A stretch of DNA of 64,000 nt. Source: Pedobacter psychroterrae (GTDB lineage Bacteria > Bacteroidota > Bacteroidia > Sphingobacteriales > Sphingobacteriaceae). Under the pieces are notes generated by a model. The model was given only the letters and a program-made list of their open reading frames with translations, ran no database searches and was not told where the DNA came from. The DNA lies in contig NZ_SJSL01000002.1 of assembly GCF_004331695.1 (NCBI RefSeq), positions 62,001 to 126,000 of the forward strand, written 5' to 3'. Below, one piece after another: positions 1 to 9,388 of this stretch (positions are counted from its first letter, which is position 1; each line of letters begins with the position of its first letter). Both the position numbers and the translations under genes were made by a program.

Positions 1-767
1 GTGATACTGCCGAGAGAGAACCATGGAGTTTTGGTGAGCCATACACCAGTATCAACAGAACTTACATAGAATTACGATACCGTTTGCTTCCATATCTTTA
101 TTCCGTATTCTGGGAGCATCACCGTTACGGATTCCCGATCCTTAGGCCTTTAGTAATGCTGGATCAGGAAAACGTAAGCAATAGCTATCGTCAGGATGAA
201 TTTACTTTTGGCGATAAGATCCTGGTATGTCCGGTTCTGGAGCAAGGTGCAACTTCAAGACAAGTATACTTGCCTAAAGGTAAGTGGTATAACTTCTGGA
301 CACATGAAATACTGGACGGTGAGAGTGAACACAAAATTGCTACCCCGCTAGATCATATGCCTTTGTTTGTAAGGGCAGGATCTGTCATTCCTGAATATCC
401 GGTAATGCAATATGTGGGTGAAAAGGATGTTGATGAAGTAAAATTGAATGTGTATTTTTCTGATTACGAGGTAAATTCATTCCTGTTCGAAGACCATGGG
501 GATACATTTGCTTACGAACAGGACATCTATTCGGAGAAAAAATTCATCGTTAAAGGTACTTCAGCAGCGCTGACCATCGAGCAGACCAGAGATGGTTTGT
601 ATACACCCAACTATGCGTTGTATAACTACAATGTAGTTGGCCTGCCATTTAAAGTAAGTAAGATCTATGTCGACGAAAAAGAGGTGGCTGATTTTACCAT
701 TGATGAACTCGGTTGCCTGCATTTTAAGTCCAATAAAAATTTCACCACTATAAAAATAACCAACTAA
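1..767 (+). CDS. Alpha-glucosidase, glycoside hydrolase family 31 (3' end only)
   Basis: The reading frame is open from base 3, so the start and the catalytic core lie upstream of the window. About 254 C-terminal residues remain. They begin with the GH31 segment EPWSFGEPYTSINRTY, then the helix LRYRLLPYLYSVFWEHH and PILRPLV, which follow the catalytic barrel. After these comes the beta-sandwich tail with LPKGKWYNFWT and PLFVRAGSVIP, typical of GH31 enzymes with a DUF5110-type end. The enzyme should release glucose from alpha-glucans from the non-reducing end. Its stop codon shares one base with the glgB start (TAATG), so the two are probably translationally coupled and both act on glycogen or starch-like glucan. 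A TTG at base 84 is internal, not the start. Confidence 0.93.
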   Translation, partial: DTAEREPWSFGEPYTSINRTYIELRYRLLPYLYSVFWEHHRYGFPILRPLVMLDQENVSNSYRQDEFTFGDKILVCPVLEQGATSRQVYLPKGKWYNFWTHEILDGESEHKIATPLDHMPLFVRAGSVIPEYPVMQYVGEKDVDEVKLNVYFSDYEVNSFLFEDHGDTFAYEQDIYSEKKFIVKGTSAALTIEQTRDGLYTPNYALYNYNVVGLPFKVSKIYVDEKEVADFTIDELGCLHFKSNKNFTTIKITN

Positions 768-2674
768 TGAAAGTGCTTGCATACAGCTTATTCAGTGATT
801 TCGATATCTCATTATTTGTTTCAGGCAAGCACTTTCGGTTGTATGAGAAATTTGGTGCACATCTCATCAGCGTAAATAATACCGATGGAACTTATTTTTC
901 CGTTTGGGCACCAAATGCGCAGGCTGTAGGTGTAATAGGAGATTTTAACCACTGGGACCGCAGTACCCACCCACTCAACAGGCGCCTAGATAGCTCCGGA
1001 ATTTGGGAGGGTTTTATTCCCAATGTTGCCAAAGGGACTGTTTACAAATATTCTATCAGGGACTTCAACGGTAAGGAAATAGAAAAAGGCGATCCATATG
1101 CAAGCAGATGGGAACATCCTCCCCGAACTGCTTCAATCGTTTGGGATACTGACTATACCTGGAAGGACAAGCCCTGGCTTAAGAAACGCCCTAAATTAAA
1201 CGCCCTAAATATGCCCATGTCAGTTTATGAACTGCATCTGGGCTCATGGCAGCGTGACCCGAGCGAACCTAAGCGGGTTTTGACCTATAAGGAAATTGCA
1301 GCAAGTCTGGTGCCTTATATTCTTGATATGGGCTTTACCCATGTAGAACTGATGCCCATCATGGAATATCCCTACTATCCGTCATGGGGATACCAGATCA
1401 CCGGCTATTTTGCAGCCAGTTCAAGGCACGGGACTCCACAGGAACTCATGTTTCTGATCGAAGAACTACATAAGAGCAATATAGGTGTCATACTGGACTG
1501 GGTTCCCTCTCATTTTCCGGGAGATGCACATGGATTATACCATTTTGATGGTACGCACTTATATGAACATGCCGATATGCGCAAGGGATTTCATCCCGAC
1601 TGGAAGTCTTATATTTTTAACTATGACCGAAATGAAGTACGCTCATTCCTGATCAGCAACGCCATGTACTGGCTGGATAAATTTCATGCCGATGGCCTCA
1701 GGGTGGATGCCGTAGCATCCATGCTCTATTTTGACTTCTCCAGAAAAGCAGAAGAAGCGGCTACTAATGAGTATGGCGGAAGCGAAAACCTGGGTGCTAT
1801 CTTGTTTCTCAAAGATCTTAACGAAGCTATTTATGGCAATTTTGAGGGAGTACAGACCATTGCAGAAGAAAGTAGCACCTATCCAGGCGTTACCAATCCG
1901 GTGTATGCAGGGGGACTGGGCTTTGGGATGAAGTGGATGATGGGATGGATGAACGATACATTAAAGTATTTTAAAAACGACCCGATCAATAGAAAGCACC
2001 ATCACCATCAGCTTACCTTCAGTGTCACTTATGCATTCAGTGAAAACTTTATGCTGCCGTTTTCTCATGACGAGGTAGTACATGGAAAGTCTTCCATGAT
2101 CTATAAGATGCCTGGGGATGAATGGCAGAAATTTGCGAACCTTCGTGTGCTGTATGCCTATATGTTTACCCAGCCCGGTACTAAGCTGTTATTTATGGGA
2201 AATGAATTTGCGCAGACACATGAGTGGGACTTTAAAAACTCGCTCGACTGGCACCTGTTGCAGCATCCCCCGCATCTGGGTATGCAAAAAACCGTGAGGG
2301 CGATGAATCAGTTGTACACTTCTGAACCAGCTTTATATGAACATAGTTTCTCGCATGAGGGTTTTGAATGGATCACGGCCGACGATGCTGATCAGTCAGT
2401 ATTTATCTATATCCGAAAGGGTAAAAAGGCAAAGGACACTTTGGTTGTGATCTTAAACCTTACACCTGTGTACAGGCAAAATTACCGGTTTGGCCTGCCT
2501 ATTAAATCAAACTGGAAAGAGATCTTTAATACGGATGCGACAGAGTTTTTTGGTAGCGGCAAGTTAAATTTAAACACGCTAAAGCCTGAGAAGCAAGAAT
2601 GTAACGGCCGGGAATACTCTACCTTAATAGATATTCCGCCTTTAGGCGCAATCGTCTTAAAACAAACCAAATAG
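767..2674 (+). CDS. glgB: 1,4-alpha-glucan branching enzyme
   Basis: Cytoplasmic enzyme that makes alpha-1,6 branches in glycogen. The 635 residues show an N-terminal CBM48-type domain (about residues 40-120, with FSVWAPNAQAVGVIGDFNHW), then a GH13 barrel. Predicted catalytic residues are Asp314 (in LRVDAVASML), Glu367 or Glu368 (in TIAEESSTYPG) and the transition-state Asp435 (in PFSHDEVVHGK). NEFAQTHEW is the usual GlgB segment. Length and the N-terminal SLFSDFDISLF / GKHFRLYEKFGAH pattern match Bacteroidota-type branching enzymes, which supports this start. The last 56 bp overlap the convergent CHAT gene. Confidence 0.97.
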   Translation: MKVLAYSLFSDFDISLFVSGKHFRLYEKFGAHLISVNNTDGTYFSVWAPNAQAVGVIGDFNHWDRSTHPLNRRLDSSGIWEGFIPNVAKGTVYKYSIRDFNGKEIEKGDPYASRWEHPPRTASIVWDTDYTWKDKPWLKKRPKLNALNMPMSVYELHLGSWQRDPSEPKRVLTYKEIAASLVPYILDMGFTHVELMPIMEYPYYPSWGYQITGYFAASSRHGTPQELMFLIEELHKSNIGVILDWVPSHFPGDAHGLYHFDGTHLYEHADMRKGFHPDWKSYIFNYDRNEVRSFLISNAMYWLDKFHADGLRVDAVASMLYFDFSRKAEEAATNEYGGSENLGAILFLKDLNEAIYGNFEGVQTIAEESSTYPGVTNPVYAGGLGFGMKWMMGWMNDTLKYFKNDPINRKHHHHQLTFSVTYAFSENFMLPFSHDEVVHGKSSMIYKMPGDEWQKFANLRVLYAYMFTQPGTKLLFMGNEFAQTHEWDFKNSLDWHLLQHPPHLGMQKTVRAMNQLYTSEPALYEHSFSHEGFEWITADDADQSVFIYIRKGKKAKDTLVVILNLTPVYRQNYRFGLPIKSNWKEIFNTDATEFFGSGKLNLNTLKPEKQECNGREYSTLIDIPPLGAIVLKQTK

Positions 2675-5396
2675 TAAATGAGATAAACGCTGCAAGGCCA
2701 ATGTACAACAGGTAAGCGATCATTGGGCTTGCAGCGGGTTTGAGTATCAGTTTCTGGTCATGGCCCATAAAGATCAGTGCATCCCAATAATAGGGCAGAT
2801 ACTCCTGTTCGCCATTTCTGGTGCCGTTCAGCCAGTTCATTTTAGCCAGATGCAGGGCATTGCTACCCGTATTCCCATTTAGAATATTATGGTATACATC
2901 GGCAGTAATACGCGCTGCTGCATCATCGTTTACATTCCAGAGTCCTGCTATAGTGGACTGAGCACCAATGGCTGCAAAACCCCTGCTAAGGCTAATGATA
3001 CCCTCTCCTTTAGCCATCATCCCATCAGCAGTCTGACATGCACTGAGCACCACCAATGATGGTGCGTTCTTCCTTGCTGATAACTCAAACAGAAATACAT
3101 CGTTGTCATTAAAGGCCAGGGTAGGTTCTTTCTGTACGCCCGACAGATAGGAGTGTGTGCTGATGTGCAGTACCGAGGCATTGTCAAATGCATTCAAAAA
3201 ATCCTTAATGCCTGCTGCTTCATCCATCAGAAAACTGCCGGATACAATCTTTTTAATTGATGAGGCTTCTTTGGCTACCGCGGGGATGAACTGCTTATCA
3301 CTGTTTTGATGGGTAATGAAGAGTCCTGCGAATCGGTGTCCGGCATTTTGTCTTACCTGCGATTGGTTTATCAGAGTTTGAATAGAAAAGGCATAAGAGA
3401 TGCTGGCCATTTTTATCAGGTAGGGCCATTGAGAGATTGCAGTGCTGTATTTTTTTTCAGTAATCAGTCCATCAAAAGACAAGTTGCCCAATACTTCATC
3501 GGTTATGATGATCACCTGCTCATTGTTGTCAATTCCCAGTTCAGACAGTAATGTTTGGTAGATGTGATGAGAGGCTTCATAAAAGACTTTAGGGTTGTTC
3601 ATCATTGCAGCAGGGCCGTCGTGGTAATATATCCTCACAAAATCTGCGATTTCCTGTTTTATGCTGCCCGCATTGGTAATTCTTTTAATGTGTCTGATCC
3701 TTTGGTTTTTTACCTCCAGGACATATATATTTTTTTGCCCTACAAAAAACTGTACTACTCGGCTCTTGCGCGGTATTTTATTCAGCAGGCCTGCTACAGT
3801 TAATTTGGCCGATCTGCCGGCTTTTGTTATAGAAGGATATTTTTCTCTCAATACCTTTTCCAGGTTTTCCAATCTGAACTTTAGCACTTCATTGTTCTTA
3901 TTGAGCGTTTCCCTTTCCAATTGCTTTCTTGGTTCTCTATGCTCCCCATGCGCCCCTGAATGCTGTTGCATGAGTTCCTTTTCATTATAAGCAATTGCCC
4001 TTTCCAAGCCTTGCTTGCTTGCAAATAAAGTATCTTCCGTTTGCAGTGTAAGCTGCTGCTGGTTATTTCTGATCGATTCCAGTAATGTCCGGGCTTTACC
4101 CTGCTCCATGATATCCAGGATGGTCAGGGCATATTGATACTGACCAGTCTTTTCAAGCAGGTTGTATGCGATCCCAATTGCTTGCTCTGCCTTTTCTTTG
4201 GTTTCTGCCTGAAAGCGTTGCTTTGTCCTCACATCTGCCAGTTCAAATCTGACCTTATCAGCGGCGAGTAGTGACAATTCAATGTTTTCCAGCGCCGCTT
4301 TCTGGTTGCCGGTCTGCAGGGCAGCTAGCCCTTTCTGATAAAATACATCTATCAGGCGATTGTCACCAAAGATTTGATCCCGCACCAGGCGGCCATTTCC
4401 TGTTAGTCCTAAAACATGGAGTGTCTGGTTAAAATACCTTTCTGCTTCAGCAGATTTGTTTTGTTTTAGCTTTACATTGCCTAGCTGGGTGGTGGCATAG
4501 GCTTGCTCCCGGCGTCTGTTGCCATTATAGTATCGATCATTAATCACTAGTGCCTGATGATAAAATTCCTGAGCAACAATAAAATTGCCTTTAAGCAATG
4601 CAATGTCTCCTGCAGTAATATAACTGCTCAGCAGCCAATAGGCCGTTTCAAAATCAGGCTTGCGCTTCTTTTGCTGCTGTATGTTCTCAGTTATTGTCTG
4701 CTCTGCCAGCTTGATATTCCCGTTGTCTTTATAGATATCAGCCAATGTGTTTTTTAGCAATATTTCAGTCTCTGATCCGTCCACCAGTCTTTCCAGACCA
4801 GATTTTACACACCTTTCCGCATTCTTATAATCACCAAGTGAGCGATAGGAAATGGCCATATTGTTGTACGTAGCAGCAGCCAGTTGGCGGTCATTTTCTT
4901 TCAGCGCATATTCCAGCGTCTGTTTTTGTATAAATAACGCCCTTTCATAATCCCCCAGCCGCGTGTAATTGTTGGCCCAGGGTTTAAATATATATTCGGC
5001 TATACCGGCAACATTCAGTTTATTCTCTGTGAAATAATTGTACGAATGTTCATAATAGTTGATGGATTCAAGTATGTTGCCAGTGTAAAGCAGGTTGTAC
5101 GCCTGATTGCTCAGCAATATCAGCCAGGCTTCTTTTTCTGCTGTACGCTTTGGTTTCCTCCAGATTTCTTTTTGCGTACGCATCAGAAAAGACAGGCTCT
5201 GCGCCGGATTATGGTAACTGTGATCTATCCTAAGGTAAAGCCATTCGGTCAGGTCATCTTCCTTTTTAAAAGAATCAAGCTTTTTATCTAGTCCGGTATA
5301 AGGCTGTACAGTCTGTGCCACAGCGGTGCTGATGCCGCTGTCTGCGATAATCATTAAGATCAGTAAGCTACACCACCTGGCAATATACATGGACAC
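2619..5396 (-). CDS. Secreted or membrane-anchored TPR-CHAT domain protein (caspase-like peptidase)
   Basis: The 925 residues begin with a signal peptide (hydrophobic LLILMIIADSG, cleavage near AVAQ). Many tetratricopeptide repeats follow (about residues 60-420; for example the A..YNNMA.SYRSLGDY type), then a coiled-coil stretch (about 440-540), then a CHAT domain (about 600-880). The predicted His-Cys dyad is His748 in VLHISTHSYLSG and Cys787 in VVLSACQTADG. A single membrane helix (about residues 888-908) with a basic tail closes the protein, so TPR and CHAT would face the periplasm. CHAT domains are clan CD cysteine peptidases related to caspases. The residue after the His is Ser instead of the common Gly. 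The gene follows the PKD protein gene by 57 bp and is probably cotranscribed. Substrate unknown. Confidence 0.9.
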   Translation of the reverse strand: MSMYIARWCSLLILMIIADSGISTAVAQTVQPYTGLDKKLDSFKKEDDLTEWLYLRIDHSYHNPAQSLSFLMRTQKEIWRKPKRTAEKEAWLILLSNQAYNLLYTGNILESINYYEHSYNYFTENKLNVAGIAEYIFKPWANNYTRLGDYERALFIQKQTLEYALKENDRQLAAATYNNMAISYRSLGDYKNAERCVKSGLERLVDGSETEILLKNTLADIYKDNGNIKLAEQTITENIQQQKKRKPDFETAYWLLSSYITAGDIALLKGNFIVAQEFYHQALVINDRYYNGNRRREQAYATTQLGNVKLKQNKSAEAERYFNQTLHVLGLTGNGRLVRDQIFGDNRLIDVFYQKGLAALQTGNQKAALENIELSLLAADKVRFELADVRTKQRFQAETKEKAEQAIGIAYNLLEKTGQYQYALTILDIMEQGKARTLLESIRNNQQQLTLQTEDTLFASKQGLERAIAYNEKELMQQHSGAHGEHREPRKQLERETLNKNNEVLKFRLENLEKVLREKYPSITKAGRSAKLTVAGLLNKIPRKSRVVQFFVGQKNIYVLEVKNQRIRHIKRITNAGSIKQEIADFVRIYYHDGPAAMMNNPKVFYEASHHIYQTLLSELGIDNNEQVIIITDEVLGNLSFDGLITEKKYSTAISQWPYLIKMASISYAFSIQTLINQSQVRQNAGHRFAGLFITHQNSDKQFIPAVAKEASSIKKIVSGSFLMDEAAGIKDFLNAFDNASVLHISTHSYLSGVQKEPTLAFNDNDVFLFELSARKNAPSLVVLSACQTADGMMAKGEGIISLSRGFAAIGAQSTIAGLWNVNDDAAARITADVYHNILNGNTGSNALHLAKMNWLNGTRNGEQEYLPYYWDALIFMGHDQKLILKPAASPMIAYLLYIGLAAFISFTIWFVLRRLRLKAEYLLR

Positions 5397-5453
5397 TTTT
5401 TAGCTAAATTACTTCTTTTAGTCATACTTTGGTCGACTAACATCGTAATTATG

Positions 5454-7553
5454 CTAAAACTTCCAGGTAGCATAGGTGATTATCCTGTTGCCCTTGTCCT
5501 GCAGGGTATACAGGTATCTAAAGCCAAGGGATGGGCCTACATGTACCTTTCCTAGCTGCAAATCTGCAAACATGGTATTTTGAAAATCATTAAAACTACG
5601 CTTTACCTTATCATAGCTCTCAGCCATTATCTTCATTGTACCCGGAGATTTGACCGATTCAAAAAAGCCTTGCCGCGATGGGAGCGACTGCTTGTCGAGG
5701 GTAAATGAAACAAGAGAACCCACACCTACGCCAATAAACTTGTTGAAGTTCCTTCTCAGTTGGAGCGGCACAATGTTTATAGTAACTACCTTTATTACTG
5801 CTGTACTGTCTATATAATTGAGTCTGAATTCTTCTTTCCGTCCATCTGCATTGTCCAGTGCCACAATTCTTCCATTGCCCGGAGTTCTTTCTATCAGGTA
5901 TTCTTTTTCGGCATAGGTGCTCATGTAAAGCTCTGCCTGCAGAAAATAGCGGTGAGGAGCATAGGGTGCTATACTGGCTCCAAAGTAAAGGTTCTTTTGC
6001 CCGGTATATGGCGTGCCGCCATTTTCAAATGGAAAGCCGTAACCCGCGATAATTCCCGGCGACAAACCCATCTTATACTTAGCTACCGACCTGTTGGTAT
6101 AGATTGGTTCGTTCTTATCAAATACAATAGCTGCACCGCTTTTAAAAGGCAGCTTCTTTGGCTTGTCCTTAAATCCGATCTCATATTCAATATAGCCCAT
6201 GGTGGAGTCAGCATCTTTCACTCCTTTCTGCTGCATACCAGGAAGGTAGATATTCTGAAATACGAAATGTATACTGTCTGTACCCCGTATTGTATCCAAA
6301 CTACTTTGATTTGCATAAGCCGAATCGGCCATCACCAGTTTAGGTTTGGAGTCGAGGATTTTAATACTGCCCATATCCAATACTTCTGCTATTGCCACGC
6401 CCACACTTACCTTTTTTGCCGGGCCTTTACCCGTATTTTGAAACCGAACTTTATAAGTCAGCTTCTTTTTTTTGCCTGTAAAGCGGAAATTCATCCGGCT
6501 GTTTTTTAGCATCATTTTATTAGGGTCATGCGAGGCAACAATCTGCAGTTCTACTGTAAATGATTCAGTAGCCGCCAGCGGATCATCGGGAACAAATATA
6601 CCTGTCAGTTTTACCACCGCATTGGTGTCTTTGATCATTTCAGGTGTGGTTTTAAACTGCATAAACATAAACCGTTCTTCTCCAGCTTTCAGGTTCTCAA
6701 ACTTCCAGCTTTCTCCGGTTTTAAAAGCAGCCATCTTTTCTTCGATCATAGCTGTAGCTACCGGATCCAGAACAGTAGTGCTGGCTTTAAGGTCATTTGG
6801 GCCTGCTACATATCCATAGAACGGCTCATTTCTAGCAGTGGTTTTCAAGGCGGCAAAAGTTCCTGTCTTTTCAAATGCCGTCTTTTTCTCCCCATGATAC
6901 AACCGTGTTTCCTCCAATACGAAATTATCCTTCGTAAATTCCTTATCGTTGTACAAAATGGATAGGGTACCGTTCAAATTGGCAAGGCCGTTTTCCCGCT
7001 TATTTTGATATCCAAATACCAGCATCATCTCTTCGCCGGGCTTGGGCATGCAATTGGTCTTCATTTCAATAGCACCTCCAGATTTAAAAAATGCAGGATC
7101 AGCGTCCATTCCTGCTGCACCTGCAGGATTATTGGAAGCCAGAACTGGTCTGCTGCTGCCTGGTTTCAAAGGCTTTGGACGGGTAGGAGGACGCTTGCCG
7201 TCATCATAACTGTTGGTCGCAAACAAGCGGACATTGTAAACCAAAGCGTCTGGAAATATATGCTGCGGCTCTTTATCAAAAGAAAACCGGCCATCGCCAA
7301 ATTCCCAGAAGTAAGTGTAAAAAGGTTCAGGCGCACCTGCGATCTGCCTGAGAGGCCGCAGGACCGAACTAAACTTAACTATCCCGTTTGTCTCAGTATA
7401 GTTGATAATTGCCGGAACAGTATCTGTTGCGACAATCAGGCCTGGCGCAGGTTTGTCTTTTGCAGGTACAGCCTGTGCCTTCGCTGGCAGTCCATACAAT
7501 ACAAATAAACTGCCTGTCAAAGCAGGAAGGAGGATACGTAGCCGTTTTCTCAT
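5454..7553 (-). CDS. Exported PKD / DUF7619-like surface protein
   Basis: An open frame reaches 7601, but that upstream ATG lies at the base of a terminator hairpin (7600-7634). The ATG at 7553 gives a good signal peptide (MRKRLRILLPALTG, cleavage near AKAQA) and is the better start, for 699 residues. A PKD-type domain is visible near residues 45-115 with the hallmark YFWEFGDG (81-88). A later Ig-like domain begins with SHDPNKMML and contains VRFQNTGKGPAKKV, a pattern common in Bacteroidota secreted proteins (DUF7619/DUF11-like). The last 200 residues may form beta strands and end with tyrosine-rich YLYTLQD and TYATWKF. No enzyme motif seen. It shares a unit with the CHAT gene. Confidence 0.82.
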   Translation of the reverse strand: MRKRLRILLPALTGSLFVLYGLPAKAQAVPAKDKPAPGLIVATDTVPAIINYTETNGIVKFSSVLRPLRQIAGAPEPFYTYFWEFGDGRFSFDKEPQHIFPDALVYNVRLFATNSYDDGKRPPTRPKPLKPGSSRPVLASNNPAGAAGMDADPAFFKSGGAIEMKTNCMPKPGEEMMLVFGYQNKRENGLANLNGTLSILYNDKEFTKDNFVLEETRLYHGEKKTAFEKTGTFAALKTTARNEPFYGYVAGPNDLKASTTVLDPVATAMIEEKMAAFKTGESWKFENLKAGEERFMFMQFKTTPEMIKDTNAVVKLTGIFVPDDPLAATESFTVELQIVASHDPNKMMLKNSRMNFRFTGKKKKLTYKVRFQNTGKGPAKKVSVGVAIAEVLDMGSIKILDSKPKLVMADSAYANQSSLDTIRGTDSIHFVFQNIYLPGMQQKGVKDADSTMGYIEYEIGFKDKPKKLPFKSGAAIVFDKNEPIYTNRSVAKYKMGLSPGIIAGYGFPFENGGTPYTGQKNLYFGASIAPYAPHRYFLQAELYMSTYAEKEYLIERTPGNGRIVALDNADGRKEEFRLNYIDSTAVIKVVTINIVPLQLRRNFNKFIGVGVGSLVSFTLDKQSLPSRQGFFESVKSPGTMKIMAESYDKVKRSFNDFQNTMFADLQLGKVHVGPSLGFRYLYTLQDKGNRIITYATWKF

Positions 7554-7599
7554 ATTCTTAATAAAAATAACAATAAACCCGATATAATTTAATAGAAAC

Positions 7600-7634
7600 A
7601 AAAAAAGGATAAAGCCCTTGTAGGGGCCCTATCC
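7600..7634 (-). terminator. Rho-independent terminator after the 7657-8640 lipoprotein gene
   Basis: Read on the minus strand, an 11-bp stem (arms GGATAGGGCCC and GGGCTTTATCC, two G-U pairs) with a 6-nt loop is followed by seven T residues. It lies 23 bp past the lipoprotein stop and overlaps the false upstream start of the PKD protein gene. Confidence 0.85.
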
Positions 7635-7656
7635 AATTTGTATTCATAAGCAGAGG

Positions 7657-8640
7657 TTAATAATTGTCAAGGCTATTGATGGCGGCCTGAACAGCGGCTT
7701 CAGTAGTTTCGCTCAAAGTAAGCGTGACATTTTGATTGGCGCTGATGGTGATTTCCTGTGCGGCATAATAGAATCTGCCATCTTTGATAGAGAAGGAAAG
7801 CATACGGCCTTCTGATCCGATCGGCATCATATTGTCATAGCTTTTTACTTTGCCGGTACCATCAGGAGTATACAATTGTGCAGCTACGTTGCTTCCTTTG
7901 GCACAGAAGAATACAAATGTCTCACCGGAGAAGCCTCTGAAGCTTGCAAAAGTACCTGGATTATTTGCTACGTCTACAGTAACTGTAGTTTTAGGATTGG
8001 AATAGTTGTAGAATACATCACAATTGATCCAGCCAAGGTTGCCAAAATCAAAGGTAAAAGCGGCATTTGTTACGCTTGCTTCTCTCTGGCCCACTCCATT
8101 TGCAGGTTTTGGTGCTTGCCATCCCATTTGGTTATTGCCGGCCGCTACCAGTGGGTTGTTATTCTGGTCTACACCCACCCATAGCTGGGTAACACCTTCT
8201 CTTTTAGCAGGTATAGATACTTTAACAGGCACAGCAAGGTTCTGGTCTACGCTAGCCCCGTTTGATTTTACATCTATAAAGATAAATCCATCAGATGCAA
8301 GCGGCGCACCCGATGCGTGATTGGTATTGGCACCGCTAAACAGCACAGCACTTCTTTTCAAAACTTCATAAACTTCTACCGTTACGTTTCCAGTTACCGC
8401 TACACCACTTTTGGTAAGAGAGCCTGCCGGGAAAGTTATTTTCGTGCCATCCAGAAAGCTTAATGTTTGCGGTAATATTGAAGCGTTGATCTCACGGATT
8501 TGTTTTTGTGCGCCAAATTTGGAAGTAAATTCTTTTGCTGCGCTCACCGTATGGTCTTTTACGGGATTTTCTCTTTTACAAGCAATGCTCAATGAAGCGA
8601 TTGCGATTAATAATGCTGATTTTAAGTTTAATGTTTTCAT
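7657..8640 (-). CDS. Lipoprotein of unknown function
   Basis: The 327-residue product has a lipoprotein signal peptide with predicted lipidated Cys21 (SLSIAC). The rest looks all-beta. It has a segment ITFPAGSLTKSG followed by GNVTVEVYEV that resembles the ZU5/carboxypeptidase-regulatory-like modules of Bacteroidota surface lipoproteins. I recognise no catalytic motif. The gene is divergent from the ECF sigma factor gene across a 178-bp intergenic region with an unusual pyrimidine/purine-rich motif (8731-8749), so it may be a target of that sigma factor. It is separated from the PKD gene by a terminator, so it is transcribed on its own. Confidence 0.8.
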   Translation of the reverse strand: MKTLNLKSALLIAIASLSIACKRENPVKDHTVSAAKEFTSKFGAQKQIREINASILPQTLSFLDGTKITFPAGSLTKSGVAVTGNVTVEVYEVLKRSAVLFSGANTNHASGAPLASDGFIFIDVKSNGASVDQNLAVPVKVSIPAKREGVTQLWVGVDQNNNPLVAAGNNQMGWQAPKPANGVGQREASVTNAAFTFDFGNLGWINCDVFYNYSNPKTTVTVDVANNPGTFASFRGFSGETFVFFCAKGSNVAAQLYTPDGTGKVKSYDNMMPIGSEGRMLSFSIKDGRFYYAAQEITISANQNVTLTLSETTEAAVQAAINSLDNY

Positions 8641-8730
8641 GATTTCTAATTTTTAAGTTTTTTAATCTGTTTGCTAATTTTCTAAAATCTAATTTTTGAT
8701 GATTTGAATAGATATCAGTGGCATTGCAGT

Positions 8731-8749
8731 TTTGTTACCCCCTCTTTCG
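8731..8749 (-). promoter_or_regulatory. Candidate ECF-type promoter between the lipoprotein and sigma factor genes
   Basis: On the minus strand the region reads CGAAAGAGGGGGTAACAAA, followed on its 5' side by a run of T. A G-rich GGGGTAAC block is unlike the TAnnTTTG housekeeping element and sits about 90 bp upstream of the lipoprotein start. Assignment to the adjacent ECF sigma factor is inference from position only. Confidence 0.35.
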
Positions 8750-8818
8750 AAAAAAAAATTACAACCCTATTAAAAGAAGTTTTAAATTAGGCCACGTATC
8801 CATTTTACTAATCTGCCA

Positions 8819-9388
8819 ATGGCCAAGAACATACATCCAGACCAGCGCTATATTATCGGACTGATAAATAATGATACTGCTATCATCAATGATATTTATA
8901 AGCGCTGTGCAGGCAAGGTCAGGTCATGGATCACATTCAACAATGGAAGTGATGACGATGCTGCCGATATTTTTCAGGAGTCGCTGATGGATATTTACAG
9001 GCAGGCAAAATACAAGTCGCTGGAGCTGACCTGTCCATTTGAACCTTACATCTTATTGATATGCAAGCGCAAATGGCTCAATGCTATTAAAAAAAGATCA
9101 GTTTTACCGGTAACAAATAGTGAGGAAGATTTATTACTAATCGGAGAAGATACTTTTGCAAATGCAGATTATCTGGAAAGCCAGGAACAGCAGTCTAAAC
9201 TATTTTACGAAGCTTTCGAAAAACTGGGCGATCGTTGTAAGGAGATCATATCATGGAGCATGAAAGGCGAAGCACAGGAAAAAGTAGCTGAAGCCCTGGG
9301 CGTTACTTATGGTTACCTGCGCAAAAAGAAATCTGAATGTATGGCTTCTCTGGTAAAAATTGTTCAATCTACTAAAACCGAATTCTAA
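8819..9388 (+). CDS. RNA polymerase sigma factor, ECF-like sigma-70 family
   Basis: 189 residues with a sigma region 2 (about 20-85, including DAADIFQESLMDIYRQAKY and the following helix with KRKWLNAIKKR) and a region 4 helix-turn-helix (about 130-180, GDRCKEIISW then EKVAEALGVTYGYLRKKKSEC). No region 1 or 3 is present, as expected for the ECF class. Downstream, its TAA overlaps the ATG of a membrane TPR protein, which probably holds or senses the sigma factor. It should direct transcription of a small regulon, possibly the divergent lipoprotein gene and the PKD-CHAT unit. Confidence 0.92.
   Translation: MAKNIHPDQRYIIGLINNDTAIINDIYKRCAGKVRSWITFNNGSDDDAADIFQESLMDIYRQAKYKSLELTCPFEPYILLICKRKWLNAIKKRSVLPVTNSEEDLLLIGEDTFANADYLESQEQQSKLFYEAFEKLGDRCKEIISWSMKGEAQEKVAEALGVTYGYLRKKKSECMASLVKIVQSTKTEF

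Noticed and set aside
5760-6509. A 249-codon open frame on the plus strand
   Set aside because: It lies entirely inside the minus-strand PKD protein gene, has no recognisable domain and an odd composition. It is an antisense shadow.
7554-7601. N-terminal extension of the PKD protein from 7601
   Set aside because: The upstream ATG abuts a terminator, and ATG 7553 opens a proper signal peptide.
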